Origin: Candidatus Stygibacter frigidus
GTDB taxonomy: Bacteria; Cloacimonadota; Cloacimonadia; Cloacimonadales; TCS61
Assembly (NCBI GenBank): GCA_030765325.1
Contig: JAVCCT010000313.1
Location: 1-11,719 of the forward strand
Reading direction: 5' to 3'
Length of the DNA stretch: 11,719 bases
Numbering within the stretch: position 1 is the first letter of the stretch; each line of letters begins with the position of its first letter. The notes beneath the pieces were generated by a model. The model saw nothing but the letters and a program-made list of their open reading frames with translations. It made no database searches and was not told the DNA's origin. This document shows, piece after piece, positions 1-6,338 of this stretch. A program made the translations under genes and the position numbers.

Positions 1-855
1 ACTATTATGCGTGGTTGTAATAATTTCTGTAGCTATTGCATTGTCCCTTACACCAGAGGTAGAGAACGCAGCCGAAACCACAAAGAGATTTTAGAAGATG
101 TTAAAATAGTCGTTGACCAGGGCAGATATGAAGTTATGCTATTGGGGCAAAATGTAAATTCTTATCAGTATGACGATATCAGCTTTCCGCATTTACTGGA
201 AATGGTAAATAAGATCCCTTATGTAAAAAGGATACGCTTCACTACTTCTCATCCCAAAGACCTTTCTGATCATCTAATCCAGGTGATGGCTGATTCAGAT
301 AAAGTTTGCCAGCACTTTCATTTGGCTATGCAATCTGGAGATGACAAAATTCTTAAGCGCATGAATAGAGGTTACACTGCAGGGTATTATTATGATCTGA
401 TAATGAAACTGCGCAAGGCAATGCCGGAAATTGCGATTACCACTGATGTGATTGCTGGATTCCCGGGTGAAACTGAAGAGCAATTTATGAACACCTATAA
501 TCTTATGAAAGAGATTGAGTTTGATTTTGCCTATATGTTCAAGTATTCTCCTCGCACCGGCACAAAAGCTGCCGGTTTCACAGATCAGATACCAGAAGAG
601 ATAAGGCTGGAAAGGTTGCAAAGACTCATCACTCAGCAGGAAAAGATCACTCATAGGAAATATCAACAGCAGATAGGGAAGATGCGTGAGATTTATGTGG
701 AAGGTATCAGTCGGAAGTCTGAGCATGAGGTAGCAGGGAAAACCCCTGATTTCAAAGTTACTGTTTTTCCTGGAACTAAAGATAAAATAGGTAAATTTGT
801 GAATGTGAAGATAGTTGACGCCGTTGGCTGGACCTTAAAAGGAAAAGAAGTTTAA
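1..855 (+). CDS. miaB: MiaB, tRNA-2-methylthio-N6-dimethylallyladenosine synthase (5' end outside window)
   Basis: This is a radical-SAM methylthiotransferase that adds a methylthio group to the isopentenylated adenosine at position 37 of tRNAs, using two [4Fe-4S] clusters. The reading frame is open from base 1, so about 150 N-terminal residues (the UPF0004 domain with its own cluster) lie upstream of the window. The visible 284 residues begin just before the radical-SAM motif CNNFCSYC (CxxxCxxC). They continue with LLGQNVNSY, the HLAMQSGDDKILKRMNRGY stretch and YMFKYSPRTGTKAA, all typical of MiaB rather than RimO or MtaB. The last 65 or so residues form a TRAM RNA-binding domain (VAGKTPDFKVTVF). 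The stop codon overlaps the start of the antiporter gene by one base (TAATG), suggesting co-transcription. The family call is firm. The exact substrate is inferred from subfamily motifs. Confidence 0.95.
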   Translation, partial: TIMRGCNNFCSYCIVPYTRGRERSRNHKEILEDVKIVVDQGRYEVMLLGQNVNSYQYDDISFPHLLEMVNKIPYVKRIRFTTSHPKDLSDHLIQVMADSDKVCQHFHLAMQSGDDKILKRMNRGYTAGYYYDLIMKLRKAMPEIAITTDVIAGFPGETEEQFMNTYNLMKEIEFDFAYMFKYSPRTGTKAAGFTDQIPEEIRLERLQRLITQQEKITHRKYQQQIGKMREIYVEGISRKSEHEVAGKTPDFKVTVFPGTKDKIGKFVNVKIVDAVGWTLKGKEV

Positions 856-2582
856 TGCAGGAACATATTCAAAGCTGGTTTAAACATGATAGTGCTTTGC
901 TGGAAGAGGTAAATGTCCTCTTTGTGATTGCTGTAATTCTCATTGTCGGTTTCATCTTTTCTCGCCTGGCAAAAAAAATCCACCTGCCATCTGTTACCAT
1001 GCAGATCGTGGGCGGTATCATTATTGGTCCCCATATTCTTAATATCTTCAATCCAGAAATTTATGAATCATTTCGTCCTATCACAAATTTTGCTCTCGGT
1101 TTCATTGGCTTTGCAATTGGTAGTCATCTTGATTTCCGTAAGCTGCACAATTCAGGAACCCGCATATTTCTTATAACGGTGTGTGATGTTATCATCACGG
1201 GTTCCATCATTTTCTCTGCTCTATATTTTCTGGTCAAAATGCCATTCCCTTCAGCACTTCTAATATCTGCCATTGCTATGACAACTGCTCCCGGCTCTAC
1301 AATTAATATTGTACGAGAAAAAAGAGCAAAGGGTATTTTCACTAAAACTCTTCTGGCATCTGTGGCATTTAATAATGTGCTGGTGATATTGATTTTTTAT
1401 ACATTTTATTATTACTTGTTTGCCCAATCTTCGCAAACTGATGTTTCCCTGATCCAAACAATCTTTAGTCCCTTTTTATTGCTTATAGAAAGCCTGATTG
1501 TTGGTGGATTTGTCGGATATTGCGTTATTTACCTTACTGAAAAACATAAAACCAGACTTTCATTTCTGACTATGGTGGTGCTGGCGGTGATCATTACAGT
1601 AGGAACCTCAGAGTCTTTGCACTTCTCTGGTATTCTATCAAGTTTGATCCTTGGTATCATTCTCACTAATAAATCAAGATATAAAAGTGAACTTTTCGGT
1701 GCCTTCACTGATATTGAAAAAGAAGTATTTTCTCTCTTCTTTGTTCTTTCAGGTACCCATTTCAATTTCAAGGCAATTGCTGTTGCCGGTTTTGCCGGTA
1801 GTATTCTGATCATTAGCAGATTCGCAGGTAAAGTAGCAGGTCCATATCTGGGTGCTTTATTCTCTGGCTCTCCCAAGTCATTAAGGGATAATATCGGATT
1901 CAGCATGTTTCCCATTGCCGGGCTGGCGATTGGTCTTGTGATGCTCTGCGCAAATTCACCATTTTTGGCTGAATATTCTGCTCAGATCACGGCTGTCATC
2001 CTTACTGCGGTAGTTGTATATGAGCTGCTGGGTCCCATCTTCACTGGTCAGTCACTCAAGAGAGTGGGTGAAGCAGATAAAGACCGCATCAGGCTCCTGG
2101 AATTTCTCCAGGAAGAATTCATTATGATAGATATTGATAATCATGATAAATGGGAAGCTCTTGATAGCCTGACTGAATTTCTCTTTAAAACCCATAAATG
2201 CCAGGAATACATGACTCTGGAAGATCTTAAAATTTCTGTGCGCGAAAGAGAAAATGAGGTCTCCACAGGCATTGGAAATAATATTGCCATCCCACATGCT
2301 ATCATCAAAGGTGGTCCCCGTATCATGGGGGTTATTGGGATATCATCTGAAGGTATTGAATTTGACTCTATTGATGATCAACCTGTTAATATCGTGATCA
2401 TGATAGCTACTCCCAGTGAGAGCATTGACCTGCATTTAAATGTTCTTGCTCATGTTGCCAGGATTTTTGGCCATCAACCCATTATTAAAGAAAAATTGAT
2501 CAAAGCTAAATCTCCTGCTGAAGTTTATGAAATCCTCCAGACAGAAGAAATAGAAAGACTAAATCCCTTCTTTGAAGACTAA
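855..2582 (+). CDS. CPA2-type cation:proton antiporter fused to a C-terminal PTS EIIA domain
   Basis: This 575-residue inner-membrane protein has two parts. Residues about 20-395 are a multi-helix CPA2 (Na+/H+ exchanger) core, with PSVTMQIVGGIIIGPHIL near the N-terminus, TTAPGSTI at 143-150 and SRFAGKVAGPYLGA at 321-334, the last matching the R..GK segment common in this family. Residues about 415-570 are a fructose/mannitol/Ntr-type EIIA domain; GIGNNIAIPHA places the candidate phospho-histidine at H481, and a second conserved histidine is H527 in SIDLHLNV. Such a fusion suggests that ion transport responds to phosphotransfer state or to a ligand bound by the EIIA domain; this is inference. 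Oddly, the place where the family usually has Asp-Asp reads AFNNVL (N173-N174), so proton coupling may differ. The start ATG overlaps the miaB stop. Transported ion unknown; monovalent cation is the family default. Confidence 0.88.
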   Translation: MQEHIQSWFKHDSALLEEVNVLFVIAVILIVGFIFSRLAKKIHLPSVTMQIVGGIIIGPHILNIFNPEIYESFRPITNFALGFIGFAIGSHLDFRKLHNSGTRIFLITVCDVIITGSIIFSALYFLVKMPFPSALLISAIAMTTAPGSTINIVREKRAKGIFTKTLLASVAFNNVLVILIFYTFYYYLFAQSSQTDVSLIQTIFSPFLLLIESLIVGGFVGYCVIYLTEKHKTRLSFLTMVVLAVIITVGTSESLHFSGILSSLILGIILTNKSRYKSELFGAFTDIEKEVFSLFFVLSGTHFNFKAIAVAGFAGSILIISRFAGKVAGPYLGALFSGSPKSLRDNIGFSMFPIAGLAIGLVMLCANSPFLAEYSAQITAVILTAVVVYELLGPIFTGQSLKRVGEADKDRIRLLEFLQEEFIMIDIDNHDKWEALDSLTEFLFKTHKCQEYMTLEDLKISVRERENEVSTGIGNNIAIPHAIIKGGPRIMGVIGISSEGIEFDSIDDQPVNIVIMIATPSESIDLHLNVLAHVARIFGHQPIIKEKLIKAKSPAEVYEILQTEEIERLNPFFED

Positions 2583-2583
2583 T

Positions 2584-3354
2584 ATGCCTGTATTATCTTA
2601 TCATGACATCTGCGATTGGGAAACAAGGTTCATTCTCGGTGATAGAATTGATGAGATCAATTTCTGGAAAACTATTGCTGATTTATATTTGGGAGACATT
2701 CTCGAATTAGGAGCAGGAACCGGATGCTTCACTATTCCTTTAATTAAATCAGGATTCAATGTCTGGGCGCTTGATAATTCCGCTGCTGCCTTACAGAAGC
2801 TTAAATCAAAAGCAGATGCTATTGCCGATGGGGGAGAGCTGAAGATTATTGAAGCTGATATGCGTCATCTTGAGCTTGGCAGAAAATTCTCTCTCTGTCT
2901 GGCTACTTATTCCACCTTTCAATACCTGCTTAATTCTGAAGATCAGTATAAATGCCTAAAAACCATAAATGATCACCTGCCTCTCGGAGGAACACTATGT
3001 CTTGATTTAGATAATGATATCATTCATCCACCTCAAAATCTTCCGCTCTCTCGATTATACTCTTCATATAATACCCCTCTAAAGGTTGATATTATTATGT
3101 TCACTGCCTGGAATACTGATATTTCGCTCAATATAAGACACTGGCAGGATCATTATCAGGTAAGGTACAATAATGGTTCAATATCAGAATTTACCAATAA
3201 TATCTCCTTAAAGCAGATCTCTCTTAAAGAAATTACAGATTTACTAACAAAAAGCGGTTTTTATATCCTAAATACTTTTGGAGATTATGATTTTTCTAAC
3301 TTCTCAAGTGAGTCTCATCGATTGATAGTAGTTGCCCAAAAGATTCCAAATTAA
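2584..3354 (+). CDS. Class I SAM-dependent methyltransferase, substrate unknown
   Basis: This 256-residue soluble protein has the Rossmann-type methyltransferase fold signature. Motif I is ILELGAGTGCF at about 39-49, the acidic residue after strand 2 is D64 in ALDNS, motif III is IEADMRHLEL with D92, and motif IV is LATYSTFQYLLNSED at about 106-120, followed by LPLGGTLCLDL. The C-terminal 100 residues are less conserved and probably recognise the substrate, which cannot be told from sequence; a small molecule, a protein or RNA are all possible. I chose the ATG at 2584, one base after the antiporter stop (TAATATG). A TTG four codons upstream is in frame but lies inside the antiporter gene and has no advantage. 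The gene is probably the last of the miaB operon. Its stop codon shares the TTAA at 3351-3354 with the convergent NusG-II gene. Confidence 0.85.
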   Translation: MPVLSYHDICDWETRFILGDRIDEINFWKTIADLYLGDILELGAGTGCFTIPLIKSGFNVWALDNSAAALQKLKSKADAIADGGELKIIEADMRHLELGRKFSLCLATYSTFQYLLNSEDQYKCLKTINDHLPLGGTLCLDLDNDIIHPPQNLPLSRLYSSYNTPLKVDIIMFTAWNTDISLNIRHWQDHYQVRYNNGSISEFTNNISLKQISLKEITDLLTKSGFYILNTFGDYDFSNFSSESHRLIVVAQKIPN

Positions 3355-3734
3355 TAAGTTAAAGGGATATCCTTATCACCAGATTCTTTTACCACTGATA
3401 TAACTATTCTCTGAGGTACACAAATTATCGGCTGTCCATTACTCCAACCCTGTTTTACGCATATTTGATGAGGACATGAAGATTCTCTCAATCTGAATCT
3501 TCCATCCTTTATCTCCAAAATTGTGCCTTCATTGATTTTTATCAATTGATCTTTAGTTAACTGGTATCTTCCAAAGGTTTTATCATTAATTACTACTTGA
3601 ATATTTTTAGCCTGACTGCCTGATAACTGCAGATAAAATCCCATTATTATGAATAGTAAAAGGAAAACTATCAAAATCTTGTCAGCAGAATTTAGTAGCT
3701 TTAATCCATGTTTTATTTTATGTCCAGATACCAT
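3351..3734 (-). CDS. Membrane-anchored NusG domain II (NusG_II) protein
   Basis: This protein of about 127 residues has one N-terminal membrane helix (about 20-38, LIVFLLLFIIMGFYL) followed by a small extracytoplasmic beta domain of the NusG_II type. The signature is visible: IKDGRFRLRESSCPHQICVK with C87 and C92, then GQPIICVPQRIVI with C105. It is not the transcription factor NusG; it lacks the NGN domain and only resembles the second domain. In other bacteria these proteins often sit near flavin-transfer or redox genes, so an envelope redox or assembly role is possible but unproven. The gene lies directly downstream of amrS and overlaps its 3' end, so the two are probably translated together. 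I prefer the ATG at 3734 (17-base overlap). An in-frame ATG at 3767 would add 11 residues with no hydrophobic or conserved content. Neither start has a strong ribosome binding site. Confidence 0.8.
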   Translation of the reverse strand: MVSGHKIKHGLKLLNSADKILIVFLLLFIIMGFYLQLSGSQAKNIQVVINDKTFGRYQLTKDQLIKINEGTILEIKDGRFRLRESSCPHQICVKQGWSNGQPIICVPQRIVISVVKESGDKDIPLTY

Positions 3735-4695
3735 AATTAATATGTCCACATTCCGGACATTTTCCATCTTTAATTTTCAAAGGGATATTATAACCTCGAG
3801 CACCTAAATCAGTATGACACTCCTCACATATAAGTCGATTATCAAAGGGAATATTGCCCAGATATACATGTGCAAGTTTATTTTTTGCCTGTTTATAAGC
3901 GTAAAATAACCTCTCAGTATTTGTTGCTGGATTGTTTAGTTTATAACATGGATAATATCTCGAAAAATGTAGTGGAATGCGCTTATCTACACTGGCAATA
4001 AAATTTATCAGATCATTAATATCTTCATCACTGTCATTTTCTCCGGTTATTATTAGATTTGTGATCTCCAGATGACAGTGTTTTGCTGCATATCTGATTG
4101 TATCAAGTACTGGCTGCACACTACCAAAACAATTTCGCTGATAAAATACATCTCTTATGGATTTCAGGTCAATATTGGCTGCTGTGATATGGGGGAGAAG
4201 CGTAACCAAAGGCTCAGGATTAATATAACCATTAGATACCATCACCGTTCTAATACCATTTTCCTGCAAATATTGTGATGTAATCTTCATAAATTCATAC
4301 CAGATAATAGGCTCTGTATAGGTGAAGGCAATTGAATTAAGATTATATTCCTGTAATATTTGCAATAATCCCTCTTTATTAACTTCTCTGGTATCTGCTT
4401 TCATCTGGGAAATCTGATAATTCTGACAGTAATTGCAGTGTAAATTACAATAATTAGGTCCAATAGATAATATCCTTTGTCCTGGAAGAAAGTGATACAA
4501 TGGCTTTTTCTCTACCGGATCATAAGGATTAAGAGATACTGTATTCCTATAGTTAAGAGTAAATAGCTCACCCATTACATTTTGCCGCGATTTGCATCTG
4601 CCTAGTCTATCAGGCAATATTACACAATTAACAGGACAAAGCTGACACTGTACTCTGCCATCTCCAAGCTCTTGATAATATTCTGCTTTTTTCAT
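3718..4695 (-). CDS. amrS: AmmeMemoRadiSam-system radical SAM enzyme (AmrS)
   Basis: This 325-residue radical-SAM protein belongs to the pyruvate-formate-lyase-activase-like COG1180 group, AmrS branch. The cluster-binding motif is CNLHCNYC (C83, C87, C90). Before it lies the N-terminal cysteine set typical of this branch, C17, C20, C24 and C34 (CQLCPVNC ... GRC), and DPVEKKPLYHFLPG at about 59-72. The C-terminus carries a CxxC ... CxxC zinc-ribbon-like segment (C290, C293, C313, C316) ending in GIW. The family is named for frequent co-occurrence with AMMECR1 and Memo proteins; neither is in this window, and its physiological substrate is not established to my knowledge. It is the first gene of a two-gene minus-strand unit with the NusG-II gene. 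The ATG at 4695 is the first possible start, because an in-frame TAA lies five codons upstream (4708-4710). Confidence 0.87.
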   Translation of the reverse strand: MKKAEYYQELGDGRVQCQLCPVNCVILPDRLGRCKSRQNVMGELFTLNYRNTVSLNPYDPVEKKPLYHFLPGQRILSIGPNYCNLHCNYCQNYQISQMKADTREVNKEGLLQILQEYNLNSIAFTYTEPIIWYEFMKITSQYLQENGIRTVMVSNGYINPEPLVTLLPHITAANIDLKSIRDVFYQRNCFGSVQPVLDTIRYAAKHCHLEITNLIITGENDSDEDINDLINFIASVDKRIPLHFSRYYPCYKLNNPATNTERLFYAYKQAKNKLAHVYLGNIPFDNRLICEECHTDLGARGYNIPLKIKDGKCPECGHINYGIWT

Positions 4696-4701
4696 AATCT
4701 T

Positions 4702-4730
4702 AAGATATTACCTCCCCCACATATTGTCAA
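4702..4730 (-). promoter_or_regulatory. Candidate sigma-70-type promoter for amrS, possibly leaderless
   Basis: Reading the minus strand, a perfect TTGACA lies at 4730-4725, followed by a 17-base spacer and TATCTT at 4707-4702 (four of six matches to TATAAT). With a usual 6-base discriminator the transcript would begin at or next to the A of the amrS ATG at 4695, giving a leaderless mRNA. The element also overlaps the purine-rich GGGGGAGG tract, so both reading options cannot be used by the same transcript. Prediction from consensus match only. Confidence 0.35.
4711..4718 (-). promoter_or_regulatory. Shine-Dalgarno-like GGGGGAGG upstream of amrS, unusually far from the start
   Basis: On the minus strand GGGGGAGG ends 15 bases before the amrS ATG, longer than the usual 5-9. 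No in-frame start codon lies nearer, since TAA is in frame at 4708-4710. It could still serve as a distant ribosome binding site if the transcript begins upstream of it, or be unrelated purine-rich sequence. Confidence 0.35.
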
Positions 4731-4841
4731 TATTTCTCACATAAATCAATATAAAAAGTCTCCAAATAGCAAAATATTACCCTTAAACTAAACATATCAT
4801 CTAAAGCGCTTTTAATAATTTCCTATCTTACTATCAAGTAT

Positions 4842-4860
4842 GTAATTAGTGCTTAATTAC
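4842..4860. repeat. Inverted repeat GTAATTA-GTGCT-TAATTAC
   Basis: Two perfect 7-base arms (4842-4848 and 4854-4860) are separated by five bases. It could be an operator or a small hairpin, about 150 bp upstream of amrS. AT-rich arms make a chance occurrence plausible. Confidence 0.3.
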
Positions 4861-5225
4861 TTAGTATTATTCTTTAGTCTGATTGCTGAGTGAAGCCTTA
4901 ATGTTTTGAGTGCAGTTATTTGGGTTCTCTTAAATTTCCGTTTATTTTTTTGGTGCATAATAAATCTTAATGATAAATATTTTTCATAACACCAGTAAAT
5001 AATAAACTGGAAAATTATGCTTTGATCTCACATGGTGGAGTGTCATGTATAATGATTCATCGCTTATATTTATTCATATTTATCCATTTTTGGCTATGTG
5101 ATATACCATCAGATATCAAAACACATGAAAATATATTTTCTTATAAAATGGCTGGGAAGGCACGTTAACACTAAGCACCTATCAGCCTGCAGTATAGAAA
5201 CATATCTTCACGCCCATAAGTTTAC

Positions 5226-5239
5226 ATAATATATATTAT
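5226..5239. repeat. 14-base perfect AT palindrome
   Basis: ATAATATATATTAT reads the same on both strands. It is pure A/T in an AT-rich spacer, so little can be concluded; easily melted DNA or an operator are possible roles. Confidence 0.2.
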
Positions 5240-5320
5240 AGCACTGGTTAAAAATGATGCAAGTCGGGGAGAGCTGGCTTTCTCAATTGGATATGTGTTT
5301 TTATATTACTTTATATTTTT

Positions 5321-5346
5321 GAGCTCTTATTAAGGCTCTATGGAGC
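5321..5346 (+). repeat. Three GAGC/GCTC arms that can form alternative hairpins
   Basis: GAGC at 5321-5324, GCTC at 5335-5338 and GAGC at 5343-5346 allow two mutually exclusive stems. The first can extend to about seven pairs with one bulge (adding CTT/AAG). No T-run follows, so it is not a standard terminator. It matters as RNA only if transcription starts upstream of it. Confidence 0.25.
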
Positions 5347-5375
5347 TGGGATTTATTTTGATGTACAATAGGGAC

Positions 5376-5381
5376 TATAAT
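5376..5381 (+). promoter_or_regulatory. Candidate -10 element (TATAAT) for the yicC operon
   Basis: A perfect TATAAT sits 72 bases before the yicC ATG, which would give a leader of about 65 nt. The -35 region is weak: with 17-base spacing the hexamer is TTATTT (5353-5358), and the better TTGATG at 5358-5363 is only 12 bases away. The perfect -10 in the only spacer ahead of a five-gene unit supports the call. The poor -35 lowers confidence. Confidence 0.4.
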
Positions 5382-5413
5382 AAACTTATTAACTTTCTGA
5401 TAAAAGATTGACT

Positions 5414-5433
5414 AAATGTCGTGTACAACATTT
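5414..5433 (+). promoter_or_regulatory. 20-base imperfect palindrome in the yicC leader (operator or hairpin candidate)
   Basis: Outer arms AAATGT (5414-5419) and ACATTT (5428-5433) are perfectly complementary, and the inner bases add two more pairs, so 8 of 10 positions match. It ends nine bases before the GGAGG ribosome binding site and lies downstream of the predicted -10. As DNA it could bind a dimeric regulator; as RNA the 6-base stem could affect access to the ribosome binding site. The core TGTACAA also occurs at 5362-5368, between the putative -35 and -10. Confidence 0.3.
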
Positions 5434-5442
5434 TTCAGATTT

Positions 5443-5447
5443 GGAGG
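5443..5447 (+). promoter_or_regulatory. Ribosome binding site GGAGG deciding the yicC start
   Basis: GGAGG lies five bases before the ATG at 5453. This fixes the yicC start there, in agreement with the family N-terminus MRSMTGYG, and rules out the in-frame TTG at 5408, which has no ribosome binding site. Confidence 0.8.
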
Positions 5448-5452
5448 ATTAT

Positions 5453-6328
5453 ATGCGAAGTATGACCGGATATGGTAAATCAGTATATTCTGGTGAAGAT
5501 TATCTGATTGAGTTTGAGATCAAATCTGTAAACAGCAGATTTTTAGATATAAGAATGAATCTACCCCGTGAGTTGTCATTTATGGAGATGGAAATAAATA
5601 ATATCATCAAGGATAAGATCAATAGAGGAAAAATATCAGGGAGAATTAACCTGATATCATTTAAGCCACCAGAACTTAAGATAAATGAGACTAAATTAAA
5701 GGCATATAATGATGTTTTTGTTAAAATTAAGCAAATTACAGATAATAATGATGATATTCCTTTACAGCTATTTTTGGAGAATGAAGAAATAGTCTATCAG
5801 TCAGATGATTTTTCCAAGGATAATGATCTTAAATCCAGGATAATTTCAATTGTGGAATCAGGGATAAAAAATCATCAGGATACTGCCTTAAAGGAAGGTA
5901 AATCTATGCATGATTATATGATGCAAGCTGTTAAAGGTATGAGAGAATCATTAAGTAAAATAGAAATTGCCTTTCCCACCTATAGAAATGAAGTTAATGA
6001 GCAGATACAATCTCATGCTAAAGAATTATATGGCAAACAATTAGGCGAAGAAGAACTAAAAAGATTAGCCCTTGAAATAGCTATATATGTAGAAAAATCT
6101 GATGTTACTGAAGAGATAGTCCGATTACATCATCATTTAAATAAATTTCAAGAAACTATTGATAATGAGAATGATATAGGCAAAAATCTTAATTTCATTC
6201 TACAGGAAATGCATCGTGAAACCAACACTTTAGGATCAAAATATAACCACAATGCCATTTTTGAAGAAATGATCAATATTAAAGAAGAAATTGAAAAATG
6301 TCGGGAAATTGTCCAGAACATAGTATAA
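5453..6328 (+). CDS. yicC: YicC/YloC family endoribonuclease
   Basis: This 291-residue cytoplasmic protein matches the YicC family along its whole length and has the usual size. The N-terminus MRSMTGYGKS and the following EFEIKSVNSRFLDIRMNLPREL are the family hallmark. The C-terminal DUF1732 domain shows HRETNTLGSKYN at about 254-265 and ends IKEEIEKCREIVQNIV. Members from E. coli and B. subtilis (YloC) have been reported as endoribonucleases; that role is taken from the family. In many bacteria yicC is followed by gmk and rpoZ. Here it is followed by a small membrane protein and then rnr, an RNA-turnover context. It is the first gene of the right-hand operon and has the clearest ribosome binding site in the window. 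Ten bases separate its stop from the next gene. Confidence 0.92.
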   Translation: MRSMTGYGKSVYSGEDYLIEFEIKSVNSRFLDIRMNLPRELSFMEMEINNIIKDKINRGKISGRINLISFKPPELKINETKLKAYNDVFVKIKQITDNNDDIPLQLFLENEEIVYQSDDFSKDNDLKSRIISIVESGIKNHQDTALKEGKSMHDYMMQAVKGMRESLSKIEIAFPTYRNEVNEQIQSHAKELYGKQLGEEELKRLALEIAIYVEKSDVTEEIVRLHHHLNKFQETIDNENDIGKNLNFILQEMHRETNTLGSKYNHNAIFEEMINIKEEIEKCREIVQNIV

Positions 6329-6338
6329 GGGAGTTAGG

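Larger units (their letters stand above)
4696..5452. other. Divergent intergenic region, 757 bp, without a convincing gene
   Basis: This AT-rich spacer separates amrS (minus) from yicC (plus). I read all frames and found only short open frames: a 38-codon plus-strand frame at 5052-5168 with a hydrophobic start, and a 33-codon, lysine/arginine-rich minus-strand frame at 4857-4958. Neither has a well-placed ribosome binding site or a recognisable family. No tRNA-like sequence was seen. The stretch holds several inverted repeats (4842-4860, 5226-5239, 5321-5346, 5414-5433) and the likely promoters of both operons. It may also contain decayed coding sequence that I cannot recognise. Confidence 0.6.

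Noticed and set aside
295..726. 143-codon minus-strand open frame inside miaB
   Set aside because: It is a shadow of the miaB frame; the opposite strand carries strong family motifs and this frame has none.
1529..1915. 128-codon minus-strand open frame inside the antiporter gene
   Set aside because: It is antisense to well-conserved membrane helices, has no recognisable motif and no ribosome binding site.
3351..3734. Transcription factor NusG
   Set aside because: The NGN domain is absent, and an N-terminal membrane helix places the domain outside the cytoplasm; only the NusG_II-like domain is present.
3735..3767. Upstream ATG at 3767 for the NusG-II gene
   Set aside because: It would extend the overlap with amrS to 50 bases and add 11 residues without conserved content. 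It is still possible, but 3734 is the simpler choice.
4992..5010. CCAGT ... ACTGG inverted repeat as a terminator
   Set aside because: The stem is only five pairs with a nine-base loop and no T-run follows on the relevant strand.
5052..5168. 38-codon plus-strand open frame with a hydrophobic stretch (LYLFIFIHFWLC)
   Set aside because: The nearest purine-rich site is too far upstream, no family is recognisable, and such frames are expected by chance in AT-rich sequence.
5408..5452. N-terminal extension of yicC from an in-frame TTG
   Set aside because: There is no ribosome binding site for the TTG. The ATG at 5453 has GGAGG at ideal spacing and gives the family N-terminus MRSMTGYG.
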